Assembly (NCBI RefSeq): GCF_000335475.2
Contig: NZ_ANAH02000010.1
Coordinates: forward strand, 310,001 to 374,000
Direction: 5' to 3'
Origin: Cystobacter fuscus DSM 2262
GTDB taxonomy: Bacteria; Myxococcota; Myxococcia; Myxococcales; Myxococcaceae
Length of the DNA: 64,000 bases
Shown: positions 23,716 through 32,787 of the stretch, in pieces
How positions within the stretch are numbered: position 1 is the first letter of the stretch
Layout: the number at the start of each line of letters is the position of its first letter
Notes under the pieces: generated by a model
What the model was told of the DNA's origin: nothing
What the model saw: the letters and a program-made list of their open reading frames with translations, nothing else
Database searches by the model: none
Position numbers and translations under genes: made by a program

Positions 23716-25185
23716 ATGGGCATTCGTGCAAGTGCGGTAGGGGTGGGACTCGCGGTCATCGCAGTGCTCGAGGTGAGTTGCGGTGACCACTCCAGGACAG
23801 ACGACCCGCGGGGGCAGTTGGAGCCGGGTCCATCGGTGGGAAACGAAGTTCCCTCGGACACGCCGCCCGTTCCCTCCGAGGATGACGGCACGCCCTCGAC
23901 CCCTCCGCCCGCGTCCGATCCAGGCGGGGGTGGCGCGGGAACGCCCCCCGATGCCGGCGAGCCCCAGTCCGCCGGTCCGTGGCCCGTGGACGCGGTGCTC
24001 GATTACACCCAGGCGTTTGGTGTTGGCACCCCGCAGAGCGTTGGCGTCGATGAAGGGTTGAACCTCTGGTTCCTCGATGGAAATCGCATCGGCGTGCTGC
24101 GTCCGGGCGATACGGCTCCGACGTGGACCACGGGCGTGGGTCAGGCGCGTCAGCCCTTCGGCCGGGATTCACTCGCGATCGGCTCGACGGTCATCTGCGG
24201 CGGTGAGGCCGGGCGCGCGTACGTGGGGTATCGCGCCGCGGAGATGCGGCGGGCGGAAGGGATTTCCCAGCGCACGTACATCCCCGGACCGAACGATCTG
24301 TTCTACACGCCCGAGCGCTACGCCGAGTACCAGAAGGGAGATCTCGACGCGGTCCGCCTCCAACCCGATGGCACGGTGGCGCTCGAGGAGCACATCTGGC
24401 GCACCACCGGCTCGTCGAACGCGGGCAAGCAGATTGGCATCCACAACACCAATGACTTCCACTACGAGGAGGATCGCAGCATCCTCAACTGCGCCCGGGT
24501 GACGCGCGGCAAGCATCGCGGCGATCTCTACGTCACGACGAACCACGGGGTGACGCGCATCCAGGGGCTCACGTACAACAGCCACCGTCATCCCGGCTGG
24601 TACCTCGTCACCCAGAATCCGGACGGCTCGCGGGACGAGTCGCTCCAGTGCCCGCCGATGTACGGGCTCGGCCTCGCGCGCAATGGGGACGTGCTCGTGG
24701 CGAACGAGCAGATGCTCGGCGTGCTCGTGCCGAGTGACAAGCTCGAGGAGTGGGACCGGGAGTACACCTGGGAAGGCCCCACGCCCTGGTCGTTCAAGGG
24801 CTTCAACGAAGTGCTCAACGGACAGGCCACGGATGATTACTGGCGCGCCTTCGAGCAGAGCACCTCGGGCCGCTACTACCTGGGGAGCGCGGAGTTCGGC
24901 GTCTGGACGATGACGCCCAAGTCCCGCTCCACGGGGAACTGGTCGAAGCTCGCCGGGCTGCCCACGGAGCGCATCCTCTCGCTCAAGGCCACGGACGATG
25001 GCGCGCTCTACATCGGCACGGAGGGCGCGGGCCTGTGGCGGCTGGAGTCCGACGGGAAGACGCTGGCCCAGGTGGGGCAGGTGCCGGGCCAGCGCGTCCT
25101 GCAACTCGTCTACGAGCCCACGGTGACGCCGAGCATGCTGCTCGTCGTCACCGAGCGGGGCGTGACGGTCCTGCGCGGCCCGTAG
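23716..25185 (+). CDS. Beta-propeller-like lipoprotein
   Basis: A 489-residue protein. ATG 23716 follows GGAGGGACGG. Lipoprotein signal VLEVSC (Cys22), then a long Pro/Gly/Asp linker (23-90). The folded part (about 95-489) has repeated strands of propeller type: GVDEGLNLWFLDGNRIGVL, GDLYVTTNHGVTRIQGL, GLARNGDVLVANEQMLGVL, GRYYLGSAEFGVWTM, LKATDDGALYIGTEGAGLWRL and LLVVTERGVTVL, which resemble two-component-regulator propeller repeats. No catalytic motif recognised. Function unknown. It meets the transporter gene tail to tail with a 3-nt gap. Confidence 0.75.
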   Translation: MGIRASAVGVGLAVIAVLEVSCGDHSRTDDPRGQLEPGPSVGNEVPSDTPPVPSEDDGTPSTPPPASDPGGGGAGTPPDAGEPQSAGPWPVDAVLDYTQAFGVGTPQSVGVDEGLNLWFLDGNRIGVLRPGDTAPTWTTGVGQARQPFGRDSLAIGSTVICGGEAGRAYVGYRAAEMRRAEGISQRTYIPGPNDLFYTPERYAEYQKGDLDAVRLQPDGTVALEEHIWRTTGSSNAGKQIGIHNTNDFHYEEDRSILNCARVTRGKHRGDLYVTTNHGVTRIQGLTYNSHRHPGWYLVTQNPDGSRDESLQCPPMYGLGLARNGDVLVANEQMLGVLVPSDKLEEWDREYTWEGPTPWSFKGFNEVLNGQATDDYWRAFEQSTSGRYYLGSAEFGVWTMTPKSRSTGNWSKLAGLPTERILSLKATDDGALYIGTEGAGLWRLESDGKTLAQVGQVPGQRVLQLVYEPTVTPSMLLVVTERGVTVLRGP

Positions 25186-25188
25186 CGC

Positions 25189-26556
25189 TCAGGCCACGTC
25201 GCGCCGGGAGCCGTCCGCCGAGGCTTCTCCGGGAGGAGCCGCGGGGGACGGCTCGGCGAGCTGCTCGCGGAACGTCTCCGCGGACAGGTACACGGACACG
25301 AGCGTGACGAGGGCGAGCCCCACCATGTACAGCGACACGGGCCAGGCCTGCCCGTTGCTGCCCGACAGCAGCGCGGTGGCGATGAGGGGCGACAGGCCTC
25401 CGGCGAAGACGGACGCGAGCTGGTAGCCGAGGGACGCGCCGCTGTAGCGCACGCGCGTGCCGAACAGCTCGGAGAAGAAGCTGGCCTGGGGCCCGTACAT
25501 CGCCGCGTGGGCGATGATGCCCAGGGTGATGGCGAGCCACACCAGGCCCGTCTGCTGGGTGTCGATGAGCCGGAAGAAGGGGAAGGCGAGCAGCGCGCAC
25601 CCCAGGGCCCCGCCGATGTACACGGGGCGGCGGCCGAGCGTGTCCGACAGGGCGCCGAAGCAGGGGATGGCCACCAGGTGTACGCACGTGGCCACGAGCA
25701 CCGCGGTGAGCATGTCCGCGCGCGCCATGCCGATGTTGGTGCCGTAGGTGAGCACGAACGTGGTGACGATGTAGAAGAAGCCGTTCTCCGCGAAGCGCGC
25801 TCCCATGGCGAGGAGGATCTGCTTGGGATAGGTGCGCAGGGCCTCGAGCGCGGGCGGGCCCTTGCTGGCGGGGCGCGAGTGCTGGATCGCGCGGAACGCG
25901 GGCGACTCGGCGACTCCCAGGCGGATGAAGACGCCGATGCCGATGAGCACCGCGCTGAAGAGGAACGGGACGCGCCAGCCCCAGGAGACGAACTGCTCCT
26001 CGGGCAGCCGCGAGAAGAGGGAGAACACGGCGTTGGCCACCAGCAGGCCCGCGGGCGCTCCCATCTGCGGCCAGCTTCCATAGAAGCCCCGGCGGTGGGC
26101 GGGCGCGCTCTCCACCGCCATGAGCACCGCGCCTCCCCACTCCCCACCCAGGCCGAAGCCCTGGATGATGCGCAGCACCACCAGGAGGATGGGGGCCAGG
26201 ACGCCCACGCGCTCATACGTCGGCAACAGGCCGATGGCGAACGTCGCCACGCCCATGATCATCAGCGTGGCGCTCAGCATGGACTTGCGTCCGAGCTTGT
26301 CGCCGAAGTGGCCGAAGATGATGCCGCCCAGGGGCCGCGCGATGAAGCCCACCGCGAAGGTGGCGAACGCCGCGAGCGTGCCCATCAACGGATCGAACGA
26401 GGGGAAGAACAGGCGGTTGAAGATGAGCGCCGCCGCGGTGCCGTAGAGGAAGAAGTCGTACCACTCCACCGCGGTACCGATGAAACTCGCGGCGGCCACC
26501 TTCCAGATGGGGGTGACGACGGGCTCGGGGGAAGCCGAGGGGATGTTGGGGTCCAT
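25189..26556 (-). CDS. MFS transporter, metabolite:H+ symporter (MHS) family
   Basis: A 455-residue membrane protein with 12 predicted helices. Signature elements: GTAVEWYDFFLYGTAAAL in helix 1, RPLGGIIFGHFGDKLGRKS in loop 2-3, RIIQGFGLGGEWGGAVLMAVE in helix 4 and the cytosolic mid-loop. These are typical of the MHS group (ProP, KgtP, ShiA), which imports organic acids or osmolytes with protons. Substrate cannot be assigned. The start codon ATG 26556 overlaps the 13-bp core palindrome TGACCCCAGGGTC shared with the PKS cassette 1 upstream region. Confidence 0.9.
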   Translation of the reverse strand: MDPNIPSASPEPVVTPIWKVAAASFIGTAVEWYDFFLYGTAAALIFNRLFFPSFDPLMGTLAAFATFAVGFIARPLGGIIFGHFGDKLGRKSMLSATLMIMGVATFAIGLLPTYERVGVLAPILLVVLRIIQGFGLGGEWGGAVLMAVESAPAHRRGFYGSWPQMGAPAGLLVANAVFSLFSRLPEEQFVSWGWRVPFLFSAVLIGIGVFIRLGVAESPAFRAIQHSRPASKGPPALEALRTYPKQILLAMGARFAENGFFYIVTTFVLTYGTNIGMARADMLTAVLVATCVHLVAIPCFGALSDTLGRRPVYIGGALGCALLAFPFFRLIDTQQTGLVWLAITLGIIAHAAMYGPQASFFSELFGTRVRYSGASLGYQLASVFAGGLSPLIATALLSGSNGQAWPVSLYMVGLALVTLVSVYLSAETFREQLAEPSPAAPPGEASADGSRRDVA

Positions 26557-26568
26557 GACCCCAGGGTC

Positions 26569-27065
26569 TCATGGATTTGTGCAGTGGAGGACCCAGCACT
26601 CCGTGTGTGAATGACCTCCGCTCGGATTCACGGCCATGTGTCCTCCGCGGGCGGCGCTTCCTGCGACCTCCTCCATGACGTGGCATGTCCGCCGAATCGT
26701 GTCAGCCCTTGGAAATCATGAGTCTCGGGGACCTCGGCTCGGTTCCTGCCGGGGCAGTCATGCCGGGTGGGGCCTCGCCAGTCTGCTCCGCCGGGGCCTC
26801 GGCCGACCCCAGGTCCTGTCGCATTGCGTCAAGATTTTTCCCGTTTCCCGGGTCTATGAATTAGTATAAAACTTTATTTACGCGTTTTACTTTTTCTTCT
26901 CGAAGTCAGAGAAGAACTGGGACAAGGGAAGGTTTCGAGGGCATGAAAACCGGCACGGTGCGCGCTCCTGCTGTCACGTGTCCGCGGTCCGCTGCTGCCT
27001 TCCCTTGCATCAACGCGTAGCCCTGTCGTCCGTCAGTCCCAACCCCCTTCATGGGAGTAGATGAA
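26569..27065 (+). promoter_or_regulatory. Long non-coding leader with an AT-rich island
   Basis: About 500 bp without a convincing gene between the transporter and the secreted beta-helix gene. Most is ordinary high-GC sequence, but 26827-26900 is strikingly AT-rich, with AATTAGTATAAAACTTTA at about 26858-26875 and CTTTTTCTTCTC after it. It stands out as the probable promoter or regulatory region of the secreted protein gene, leaving a 5' leader of roughly 150-200 nt. Confidence 0.4.
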
Positions 27066-29552
27066 GTGATCAGAAGACTCGCATCAACGATTTCCGTATC
27101 GGCCGCCGTCGCGGGGTTGTGCTCGGTCATTCCTGGGGTCGCGCTGGCGGTGCCGGTCTCCCAGGCAAACACAACCATCTTTGGTCCCCGGGTCTATGTG
27201 TTCGATCCGACCATGCCGGCCGCCGACATCACGGGGGTCGCCAACTCCGTTTTCACCAAGCTGGAGTCCGCGGAGTTCAGCACGGAGCGGTACGCGCTGC
27301 TCTTCAAGCCGGGGTCGTACAGCGTCAACTTCAACGTGGGTTATTACACCCACGTGGCCGGTCTGGGACAAAGCCCCGATGACGTGACCATCAACGGAGG
27401 GGTGAACGTCAACGCGGACTGGGACAACGGCAACGCGACGCGCAACTTCTGGCGGGCCCTCGAGAACTACTCGGTGGTTCCGGCCAACGGTCAGACGCAG
27501 ATCGCCGTGTCGCAGGCCGCTCCCCTGCGCCGCTTGCACATCAAGGGCGACCTGCATCTGTTCGACTTCGATTCCAACTGGAACGCCGGCTGGGCCAGCG
27601 GCGGCTTCCTCGCCGACTCCGTCGTGGACGGTCAGGTCGTTCCCGCGTCGCAGCAGCAGTGGCTCTCGCGCAACAGCAAGTGGGCGAGCTGGAACAACGG
27701 CGTGTGGAACATGGTCTTCGTGGGCGTCAACAACGCGCCGACGGGACAGTTCCCGAATCCGCCCTACACGGTCATCGACCGGACGCCCATCATCCGGGAG
27801 AAGCCCTACCTCTACGTCAACAGCGCCGGGCAGTACGCCGTGTTCGTCCCGGCCCTGCAGACGAATACCCAGGGCGTGAGCTGGGCGAACGGCCCCACGC
27901 CGGGTCAGGCCCTCTCCATTGATCAGTTCTACATCGCGCGTCCGGAGACGGCCAGCGCCGCGAGCATCAACAGCGCGCTCAGCCAGGGCAAGCACCTCCT
28001 GTTCACCCCGGGCGTCTATCAGCTCAATGACACGCTGCGCGTCAACAATGCCAACACCGTGGTGCTGGGCATCGGCCTTCCCACGCTGATTCAAACCAGC
28101 GGACAGCCGACCATCTCGGTCGCCGACGTGGACGGCGTGAAGATCGCCGGCCTGTTGCTCGAGGCCGGTACGGTCAACTCGCCCTCCATCCTGGAGGTCG
28201 GGCCGGCGGGCAGCTCGAAGGACCACTCGGCCAACCCCACCTTCCTCTATGATCTCACCGTTCGCACCGGTGGCGCGTTCGCTGGCAGGAATGACGTGGG
28301 CATCAAGATCAACAGCCACCACGTCGTGGGCGATCAGCTCTGGCTGTGGCGCGCGGATCACGGCGCGGGCGCCGCGTGGTCCACCAATCCGACCAAGAAC
28401 GGCCTCGTCGTCAATGGCAACAACGTCACCATCTACGGCCTCTTCAACGAGCACCACAACGAGTACCAGACGGTGTGGAATGGCAATGGCGGCCGGGTGT
28501 ACTTCTACCAGTCCGAGATTCCCTACGACGTCCCCAACCAGGGCTCGTGGATGAGCAAGAATGGCACGGTGAACGGCTTCGCCTCGTACAAGGTCGCCGA
28601 CACCGTCACCACCCACGAGGCGTGGGGCCTGGGCGTGTACTCCTACTTCCGCGACGCGGCCGTGAAGTCGGAGAACGCCATCGAGGCGCCCAACGTCCAG
28701 GGCGTCAAGTTCCACAACATGACGACCATCTGGCTCAATGGCGTCGCCGGAAGTGAAATCACCCACGTCATCAACGGGCTCGGTGGCCGCGTCTACGCGA
28801 ACTCTCCCGCCGAGGCCATGCGGCAGACCCTCAACGAGTACTCGGGCACGGGCACGAATCCTCCGACGGGTGATACCCAGGCGCCCACCGTTCCGGGCAG
28901 CCTGAAGGTGGCCTCGTCGACGAGCACCCAGGTTTCCCTGAGCTGGACGGCCTCGACGGACAACGTGGGCGTCGCCGCCTATGACATCTACCGCTCCGGC
29001 AGCCTCGTCGGCTCCTCGACCACGACCTCGTACACCGACTCGGGTCTGGCGGCCTCGACGGCCTACAGCTACACGGTGAAGGCGCGCGACGCGGCCGGCA
29101 ATGCCTCGGCGGCGAGCAACACCGTGAGCGTCACCACGCCGCCGGGCGGCTCCACGGGCACGGCGCTGCCGCGGACCGGCTGGACGGCCACCTCGTCGCC
29201 GACGAGCGGCGAGCCCGCGTCGGCCCTGCTGGATGGCAGCATGTCCACGCGCTGGACCACGGGAGCGCCCATGGCCAACGGCCAGTCGCTGACGGTGGAC
29301 ATGCAGTCGGCGAAGACCTTCACCAAGATCGTCATGGACTCCACCGGCAGCGACTCGGACTACGCCCGCGGCTATCAGGTCTTCGTGTCGAGCGATGGCG
29401 CGAACTGGGGCAGCGCGATCGCCACCGGCACGGGCACCGGGCCGGTCATCACCGTCACCTTCACGGCGCGCACCGCCCGCTACATCCGGGTGGTGCAGAC
29501 CGGCACGAACTCGAGCTGGTGGTCCATGCGCGAGTTCAACGTGTACAACTAG
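27066..29552 (+). CDS. Secreted beta-helix protein with FN3 and F5/8 type C domains
   Basis: An 828-residue exported protein. GTG 27066 gives MIRRLASTISVSAAVAGLCSV...ALA, a clean Sec signal with GGAG upstream; ATG 27051 is the alternative. Residues about 30-600 have the repeated-strand pattern of a right-handed beta-helix or pectate-lyase-like fold (GPRVYVFDPTMPAADITGVA, LLFKPGSYSVNFNVGYYTHV, LLFTPGVYQLNDTLRVNNAN, VVLGIGLPTLIQTSG, VHGVKIAGLLLEAG-type repeats). An FN3 module follows at about 606-695 and an F5/8 C carbohydrate-binding module at about 699-828. Similar actinobacterial proteins are often labelled adenylyl cyclase, which the fold does not support. A polysaccharide-active role is likely; catalytic residues are not assigned. 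Confidence 0.8.
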   Translation: MIRRLASTISVSAAVAGLCSVIPGVALAVPVSQANTTIFGPRVYVFDPTMPAADITGVANSVFTKLESAEFSTERYALLFKPGSYSVNFNVGYYTHVAGLGQSPDDVTINGGVNVNADWDNGNATRNFWRALENYSVVPANGQTQIAVSQAAPLRRLHIKGDLHLFDFDSNWNAGWASGGFLADSVVDGQVVPASQQQWLSRNSKWASWNNGVWNMVFVGVNNAPTGQFPNPPYTVIDRTPIIREKPYLYVNSAGQYAVFVPALQTNTQGVSWANGPTPGQALSIDQFYIARPETASAASINSALSQGKHLLFTPGVYQLNDTLRVNNANTVVLGIGLPTLIQTSGQPTISVADVDGVKIAGLLLEAGTVNSPSILEVGPAGSSKDHSANPTFLYDLTVRTGGAFAGRNDVGIKINSHHVVGDQLWLWRADHGAGAAWSTNPTKNGLVVNGNNVTIYGLFNEHHNEYQTVWNGNGGRVYFYQSEIPYDVPNQGSWMSKNGTVNGFASYKVADTVTTHEAWGLGVYSYFRDAAVKSENAIEAPNVQGVKFHNMTTIWLNGVAGSEITHVINGLGGRVYANSPAEAMRQTLNEYSGTGTNPPTGDTQAPTVPGSLKVASSTSTQVSLSWTASTDNVGVAAYDIYRSGSLVGSSTTTSYTDSGLAASTAYSYTVKARDAAGNASAASNTVSVTTPPGGSTGTALPRTGWTATSSPTSGEPASALLDGSMSTRWTTGAPMANGQSLTVDMQSAKTFTKIVMDSTGSDSDYARGYQVFVSSDGANWGSAIATGTGTGPVITVTFTARTARYIRVVQTGTNSSWWSMREFNVYN

Positions 29553-29578
29553 GCGGCGCCCCAAGCCCCTCGAAGTGA

Positions 29579-29615
29579 AACGGCCTTGCTCCTCAGTCCC
29601 AGGAGCAAGGCCGTT
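29579..29615. terminator. Perfect hairpin between convergent genes
   Basis: AACGGCCTTGCTCCT (29579-29593) and AGGAGCAAGGCCGTT (29601-29615) form a 15-bp perfect stem with a 7-nt loop. It lies between the ends of the beta-helix gene (+) and the metal-transporter gene (-), and can serve as a bidirectional terminator. Confidence 0.85.
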
Positions 29616-29640
29616 GTTCGTCGAGGCGCGGAGGCCGCGC

Positions 29641-30291
29641 TCAGAAGCGGTCGACGATCCAGAACAGGCCGAGCGCGGCGGAGCCGACGGCCACGACGCG
29701 CTGGATGCGCTCGGCCAGGGCCGAGTCCAGACGGGCGAGTCCCTCGGCGAAGACCATGCCCACCGCGCCCATGCCCAGCAGGATGCCGAACGCGAAGCCC
29801 GGCAGGAAGGTCCACCCGGCCGTGCGCATGCTGCCGCCCACCAGCAAGGGGGGCAGGGCGAGCAGGAGCGCGCGCACGCCGCTGAAGGCCATGAGGGCGC
29901 CCGCGGTGGTGCTCACCTGGTCGTGGATGTGCGAGTGCGGCTCGTGCGTGTGGCCCGGCAGGTGGGGGTGGCCGTGGCGCAGCACGTTGGGGAAGAGGAA
30001 CGCGGCGACGGCGAGCGCCACCAGCACCGCGCCACCGAAGATCTCCGCCCAGCGCTCGAAGGTCTCCGACAGGCCCACCCCCGCCAACAGGCAGAAGGTG
30101 GCCACCGAGCCGAGCACCGCGGCATGGCCGATGGCGAAGCGCAGCGCGACGAGCAGGGTGGCGCGGCGGCGCGCTGGACCGAGCGTGCCGAGGGTGGCCA
30201 TGGCGGCGCAGTGATCCGGCCCCACCGCGTGGAGCAGACCCTGGCCGAGACCGTAGACGAAGGCGAAGAGAAGGGGTGGCACGGGACCCAC
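29641..30291 (-). CDS. NicO/HupE-like nickel/cobalt transporter-type membrane protein
   Basis: A 216-residue membrane protein with about six helices. Helix 1 carries GLLHAVGPDHCAAMATLG, close to the HX4DH metal motif of NiCoT/NicO permeases. The central loop is His-rich (RHGHPHLPGHTHEPHSHIHD) and probably binds divalent metal. The closing helices (GFAFGILLGMGAVGMVFAEGLA) match the NicO second motif. Likely a nickel/cobalt efflux or uptake permease; direction unknown. Start is GTG 30291, or GTG 30282 three codons later. It is divergent from the peroxiredoxin gene. Confidence 0.7.
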   Translation of the reverse strand: MGPVPPLLFAFVYGLGQGLLHAVGPDHCAAMATLGTLGPARRRATLLVALRFAIGHAAVLGSVATFCLLAGVGLSETFERWAEIFGGAVLVALAVAAFLFPNVLRHGHPHLPGHTHEPHSHIHDQVSTTAGALMAFSGVRALLLALPPLLVGGSMRTAGWTFLPGFAFGILLGMGAVGMVFAEGLARLDSALAERIQRVVAVGSAALGLFWIVDRF

Positions 30292-30354
30292 CCTATCCGC
30301 CCGGGTGGTCCCAGGCCAAGGGGATGCGCGGCCATGCTATTCAGGCGTCCACTC

Positions 30355-30894
30355 ATGCCCATTCCCCAGACCGGCGCCCCCGCTCCCGACTTCCACCTCC
30401 AGGACCAGGACGGTCATGACGTGTCGCTCTCGCGGCTGCGGGGTCGGCACGTGGTGCTCTACTTCTATCCCAAGGACAACACTCCGGGCTGTACACAGGA
30501 GGCGTGCGACTTCCGGGACGAGCACTCGGCGCTGACGGCCGCGGGGGCCGTGGTGCTGGGGGTGTCGCCGGATAGCACCGCGAGTCATCAGAAGTTCGCC
30601 GCGAAGTTCTCCCTGCCCTTCCCCCTGCTCGTGGACACGGATCACCAGGTCTGTGACGCCTATGGGGTGTGGGGCGAGAAGTCGCTGTATGGCCGCAAGT
30701 TCCAGGGCGTCACGCGCGCCACCTTCCTCATCGATCCAGAGGGGCGGGTGGCCCGTGTCTGGCCGAAGGTGAAGGTCGCGGGCCATGTCCAGGAGGTCCT
30801 CCAGGCGCTCGAGGGAGGGCCCGAGCCCGAGGCCGCTCCGGCACCCGCGCGCAAGAAGGCGGCGGCGAAGAAGTCTCCGGCGAGCCGCCGTTAG
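30355..30894 (+). CDS. bcp: Thioredoxin-dependent peroxiredoxin, BCP type
   Basis: A 179-residue cytoplasmic peroxiredoxin. FYPKDNTPGCTQEACDFRD contains the peroxidatic Cys and the resolving Cys five residues later, the classic BCP/PrxQ arrangement; GVSPDSTASHQKFAAKFSLPFPLL and the PEGRVARVW strand complete the thioredoxin fold. It reduces hydrogen and lipid peroxides using thioredoxin. The last 20 residues are a Lys/Ala/Pro tail (PAPARKKAAAKKSPASRR), absent from typical homologues, perhaps nucleic-acid-binding. ATG 30355 is the standard start; ATG 30334 would add seven residues. Confidence 0.92.
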   Translation: MPIPQTGAPAPDFHLQDQDGHDVSLSRLRGRHVVLYFYPKDNTPGCTQEACDFRDEHSALTAAGAVVLGVSPDSTASHQKFAAKFSLPFPLLVDTDHQVCDAYGVWGEKSLYGRKFQGVTRATFLIDPEGRVARVWPKVKVAGHVQEVLQALEGGPEPEAAPAPARKKAAAKKSPASRR

Positions 30895-30970
30895 CCGCTT
30901 TCATCCAGGGCGGAGGCACGAGGGCGTTAGACTCTTCCCGGATTCCCAGGGCCCTTCCGAGCGTACCTTC

Positions 30971-32590
30971 ATGAAGGACAAGCCGTTCATCGACATCTCC
31001 ACGGCCGCCACCCCCCGCCGCGAGCGTGAGGTGGCCGCGCGGCCCGTGCCGGCCCTCACCCTCATCGCCCATCCCACGCCCCACCGCGCGGGGGAGCGGC
31101 TGTTGCTCGAGGAGGTGGCCACCGGAGGCTCGGTGTTGGTGTCGCGCGTGGGTCCGGACTTCGCCCTGCCGGGCGCCACGCTGGGCATGCCGCTGGCCGA
31201 CACGTTCCTGAGCCGCAAGCCCCTGGTGTTCGAGTCCGCGGGTCCGGGCCGCGTCCGGCTGCGTGTGCAGGAGGGTGGCACCCAGGTATGGGTGGAGGAC
31301 GAGCCGCTCGCCGGGGCGCGTGAGTTCGGTCCCGAGGAGCTCGCCGTGGGGGTGCCGCTCGTGCTCGCCGAGCGTGTCGTGCTGCTGCTGCACCAGACGC
31401 TCTCCTCGGAGCCGGTGGCCCAGGACTCGCTGGGCATGGTGGGGCACGGGCCGGGCATGCGCCGGGTGCGCGAGGAGATCTCCCGCGTGGCCGACCTGAA
31501 CGTGCCCGTGCTCATCCGCGGGGAGACGGGCTCGGGCAAGGAGCTGGTCGCCCGGGCCATCCACCAGCACAGCGCGCGCCGGGCCAAGCCCTTCGTCAGC
31601 GTCAACCTGGGGGCCATTCCCAAGGAGCTGGCCGCCGCCGAGTTGTTTGGCGCGAGGCGCGGCGCCTACACGGGGGCGACCCAGGATCGCGAGGGCTTCT
31701 TCCGGGCCGCCCATGGGGGCACGCTCTTCCTGGACGAGGTGGGCGAGGCGCAGCCCGAGGTCCAGGTGATGTTGCTGCGCGCCCTGGAGACGGGCGAGGT
31801 GTACCCGGTGGGCGGGCACGCGCCCGTGGCCGTCAACGTGCGGCTGATCACCGCCACGGACGCGGACCTGGAGGCGCGCATCCGCCAGGGCTCCTTCAAG
31901 GCGCCGCTGCTGCACCGGCTGGCGGGATTCGAGGTCCAGGTGCCTTCCCTGCGCGAGCGCCGCGAGGACATCGGCGTGCTCGTGTACCACTTCGCCCGGC
32001 AGGAGATGGAGTCGCTGGGGGAGGCCCATCTGCTGGAGTCCGCCGCCGCCCAGACCGAGCCCTGGCTCCCGTCCGCGCTGGCCGTCCGGCTCGTGCGCTT
32101 CTCCTGGCCCGGCAACGTGCGGCAGTTGCGCAACCTCACGCGCCAGCTCGTCATCGGCGGCCGGGGGCAGGGCGGGTTGAGGGCGAGCCCGCGCCTGGAG
32201 CAGGAGCTGGACTCCTCCGCCTCGTCCCGGCCCGCGCCTCCGGGCGGGTCCGAGGGGACGCGGCCCGCCGCGGAGTCCACGCCGCGCGAGCCCGTGGGTT
32301 CCCGGCGCAAGCCCTCCGACGTGACGGACGTGGAACTGGTGGAGGCCCTGCGCGCCAGCGCCTGGGACATCAAGGGCGCCGCCGAGCGGCTGGGCATCAC
32401 CCGCCCCTCGCTCTACATGCTCATCGACAAGAGCCCCAGCCTGCGCACCGCGGGGGACCTGAGCGTGGAGGAGATCTCCACCTGCTTCCGCGAGTGCGGG
32501 GGCGACCTGGACGCGATGGTGCGGCGCCTCGAGGTGTCCAAGCGGGGGCTCCAGCGTCGCATCCGGGAGCTGGGCCTGGACGGCGACTGA
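30971..32590 (+). CDS. FHA-containing sigma54-dependent activator with two HTH motifs
   Basis: A 539-residue regulator. Residues about 40-145 form a forkhead-associated domain, but the pThr-binding SRxH is SRKP (LSRKPLVF). The AAA+ domain (about 160-390) has Walker A GETGSGKE, the sigma54-contact loop as GAYTGA (normal GAFTGA with Tyr), Walker B GTLFLDEV and FSWPGNVRQLRNL. After a Ser/Pro linker come a Fis-type helix-turn-helix (DIKGAAERLGITRPSLYMLI) and then a second HTH-like segment (GGDLDAMVRRLEVSKRGLQR). Such FHA activators link Ser/Thr kinase signalling to sigma54 promoters in myxobacteria. Start ATG 30971. Confidence 0.9.
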   Translation: MKDKPFIDISTAATPRREREVAARPVPALTLIAHPTPHRAGERLLLEEVATGGSVLVSRVGPDFALPGATLGMPLADTFLSRKPLVFESAGPGRVRLRVQEGGTQVWVEDEPLAGAREFGPEELAVGVPLVLAERVVLLLHQTLSSEPVAQDSLGMVGHGPGMRRVREEISRVADLNVPVLIRGETGSGKELVARAIHQHSARRAKPFVSVNLGAIPKELAAAELFGARRGAYTGATQDREGFFRAAHGGTLFLDEVGEAQPEVQVMLLRALETGEVYPVGGHAPVAVNVRLITATDADLEARIRQGSFKAPLLHRLAGFEVQVPSLRERREDIGVLVYHFARQEMESLGEAHLLESAAAQTEPWLPSALAVRLVRFSWPGNVRQLRNLTRQLVIGGRGQGGLRASPRLEQELDSSASSRPAPPGGSEGTRPAAESTPREPVGSRRKPSDVTDVELVEALRASAWDIKGAAERLGITRPSLYMLIDKSPSLRTAGDLSVEEISTCFRECGGDLDAMVRRLEVSKRGLQRRIRELGLDGD

Positions 32591-32631
32591 GTTCAGCCCG
32601 TTCTCGTGGGGTGTCTGTGATTCATTTCCGC

Positions 32632-32673
32632 TGACATGCCAGTGACATGTCAGGCTGTGTCAGTGACATGTCC
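32632..32673. promoter_or_regulatory. Phased array of TGACATGTCA palindromes (site A)
   Basis: Units start at 32632 (TGACATGCCA), 32643 (TGACATGTCA, perfect palindrome), 32653 (GGCTGTGTCA, half match) and 32664 (TGACATGTCC). Spacing is 10-11 bp, so units lie on one helix face. The array is about 115 bp before the orphan gene at 32788 and 41 bp after the sigma54 activator. The same motif array occurs at 58766-58797. Confidence 0.6.
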
Positions 32674-32787
32674 GTTCGAGCGGGCCTCCCTGGACTGTGC
32701 CTGGGACGCACTCGAGTTCTCCTGGTACGGTGTCTGCATTCCAGCGTGTATCCCCTCGAGGGCTGGAAGGAACAGAGACCGATACTC

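Noticed and set aside
27066-29552. Adenylyl cyclase annotation for the large secreted protein
   Set aside because: No cyclase catalytic motifs are visible; the sequence shows a signal peptide, beta-helix-type repeats, FN3 and F5/8 C modules.
32643-32673. MrpC-type sites (GTGTC-N8-GACAC) in the palindrome array
   Set aside because: The spacing between GTGTC-like and GACAT-like half sites is wrong; the 10-bp TGACATGTCA unit with 11-bp phasing explains the sequence better.
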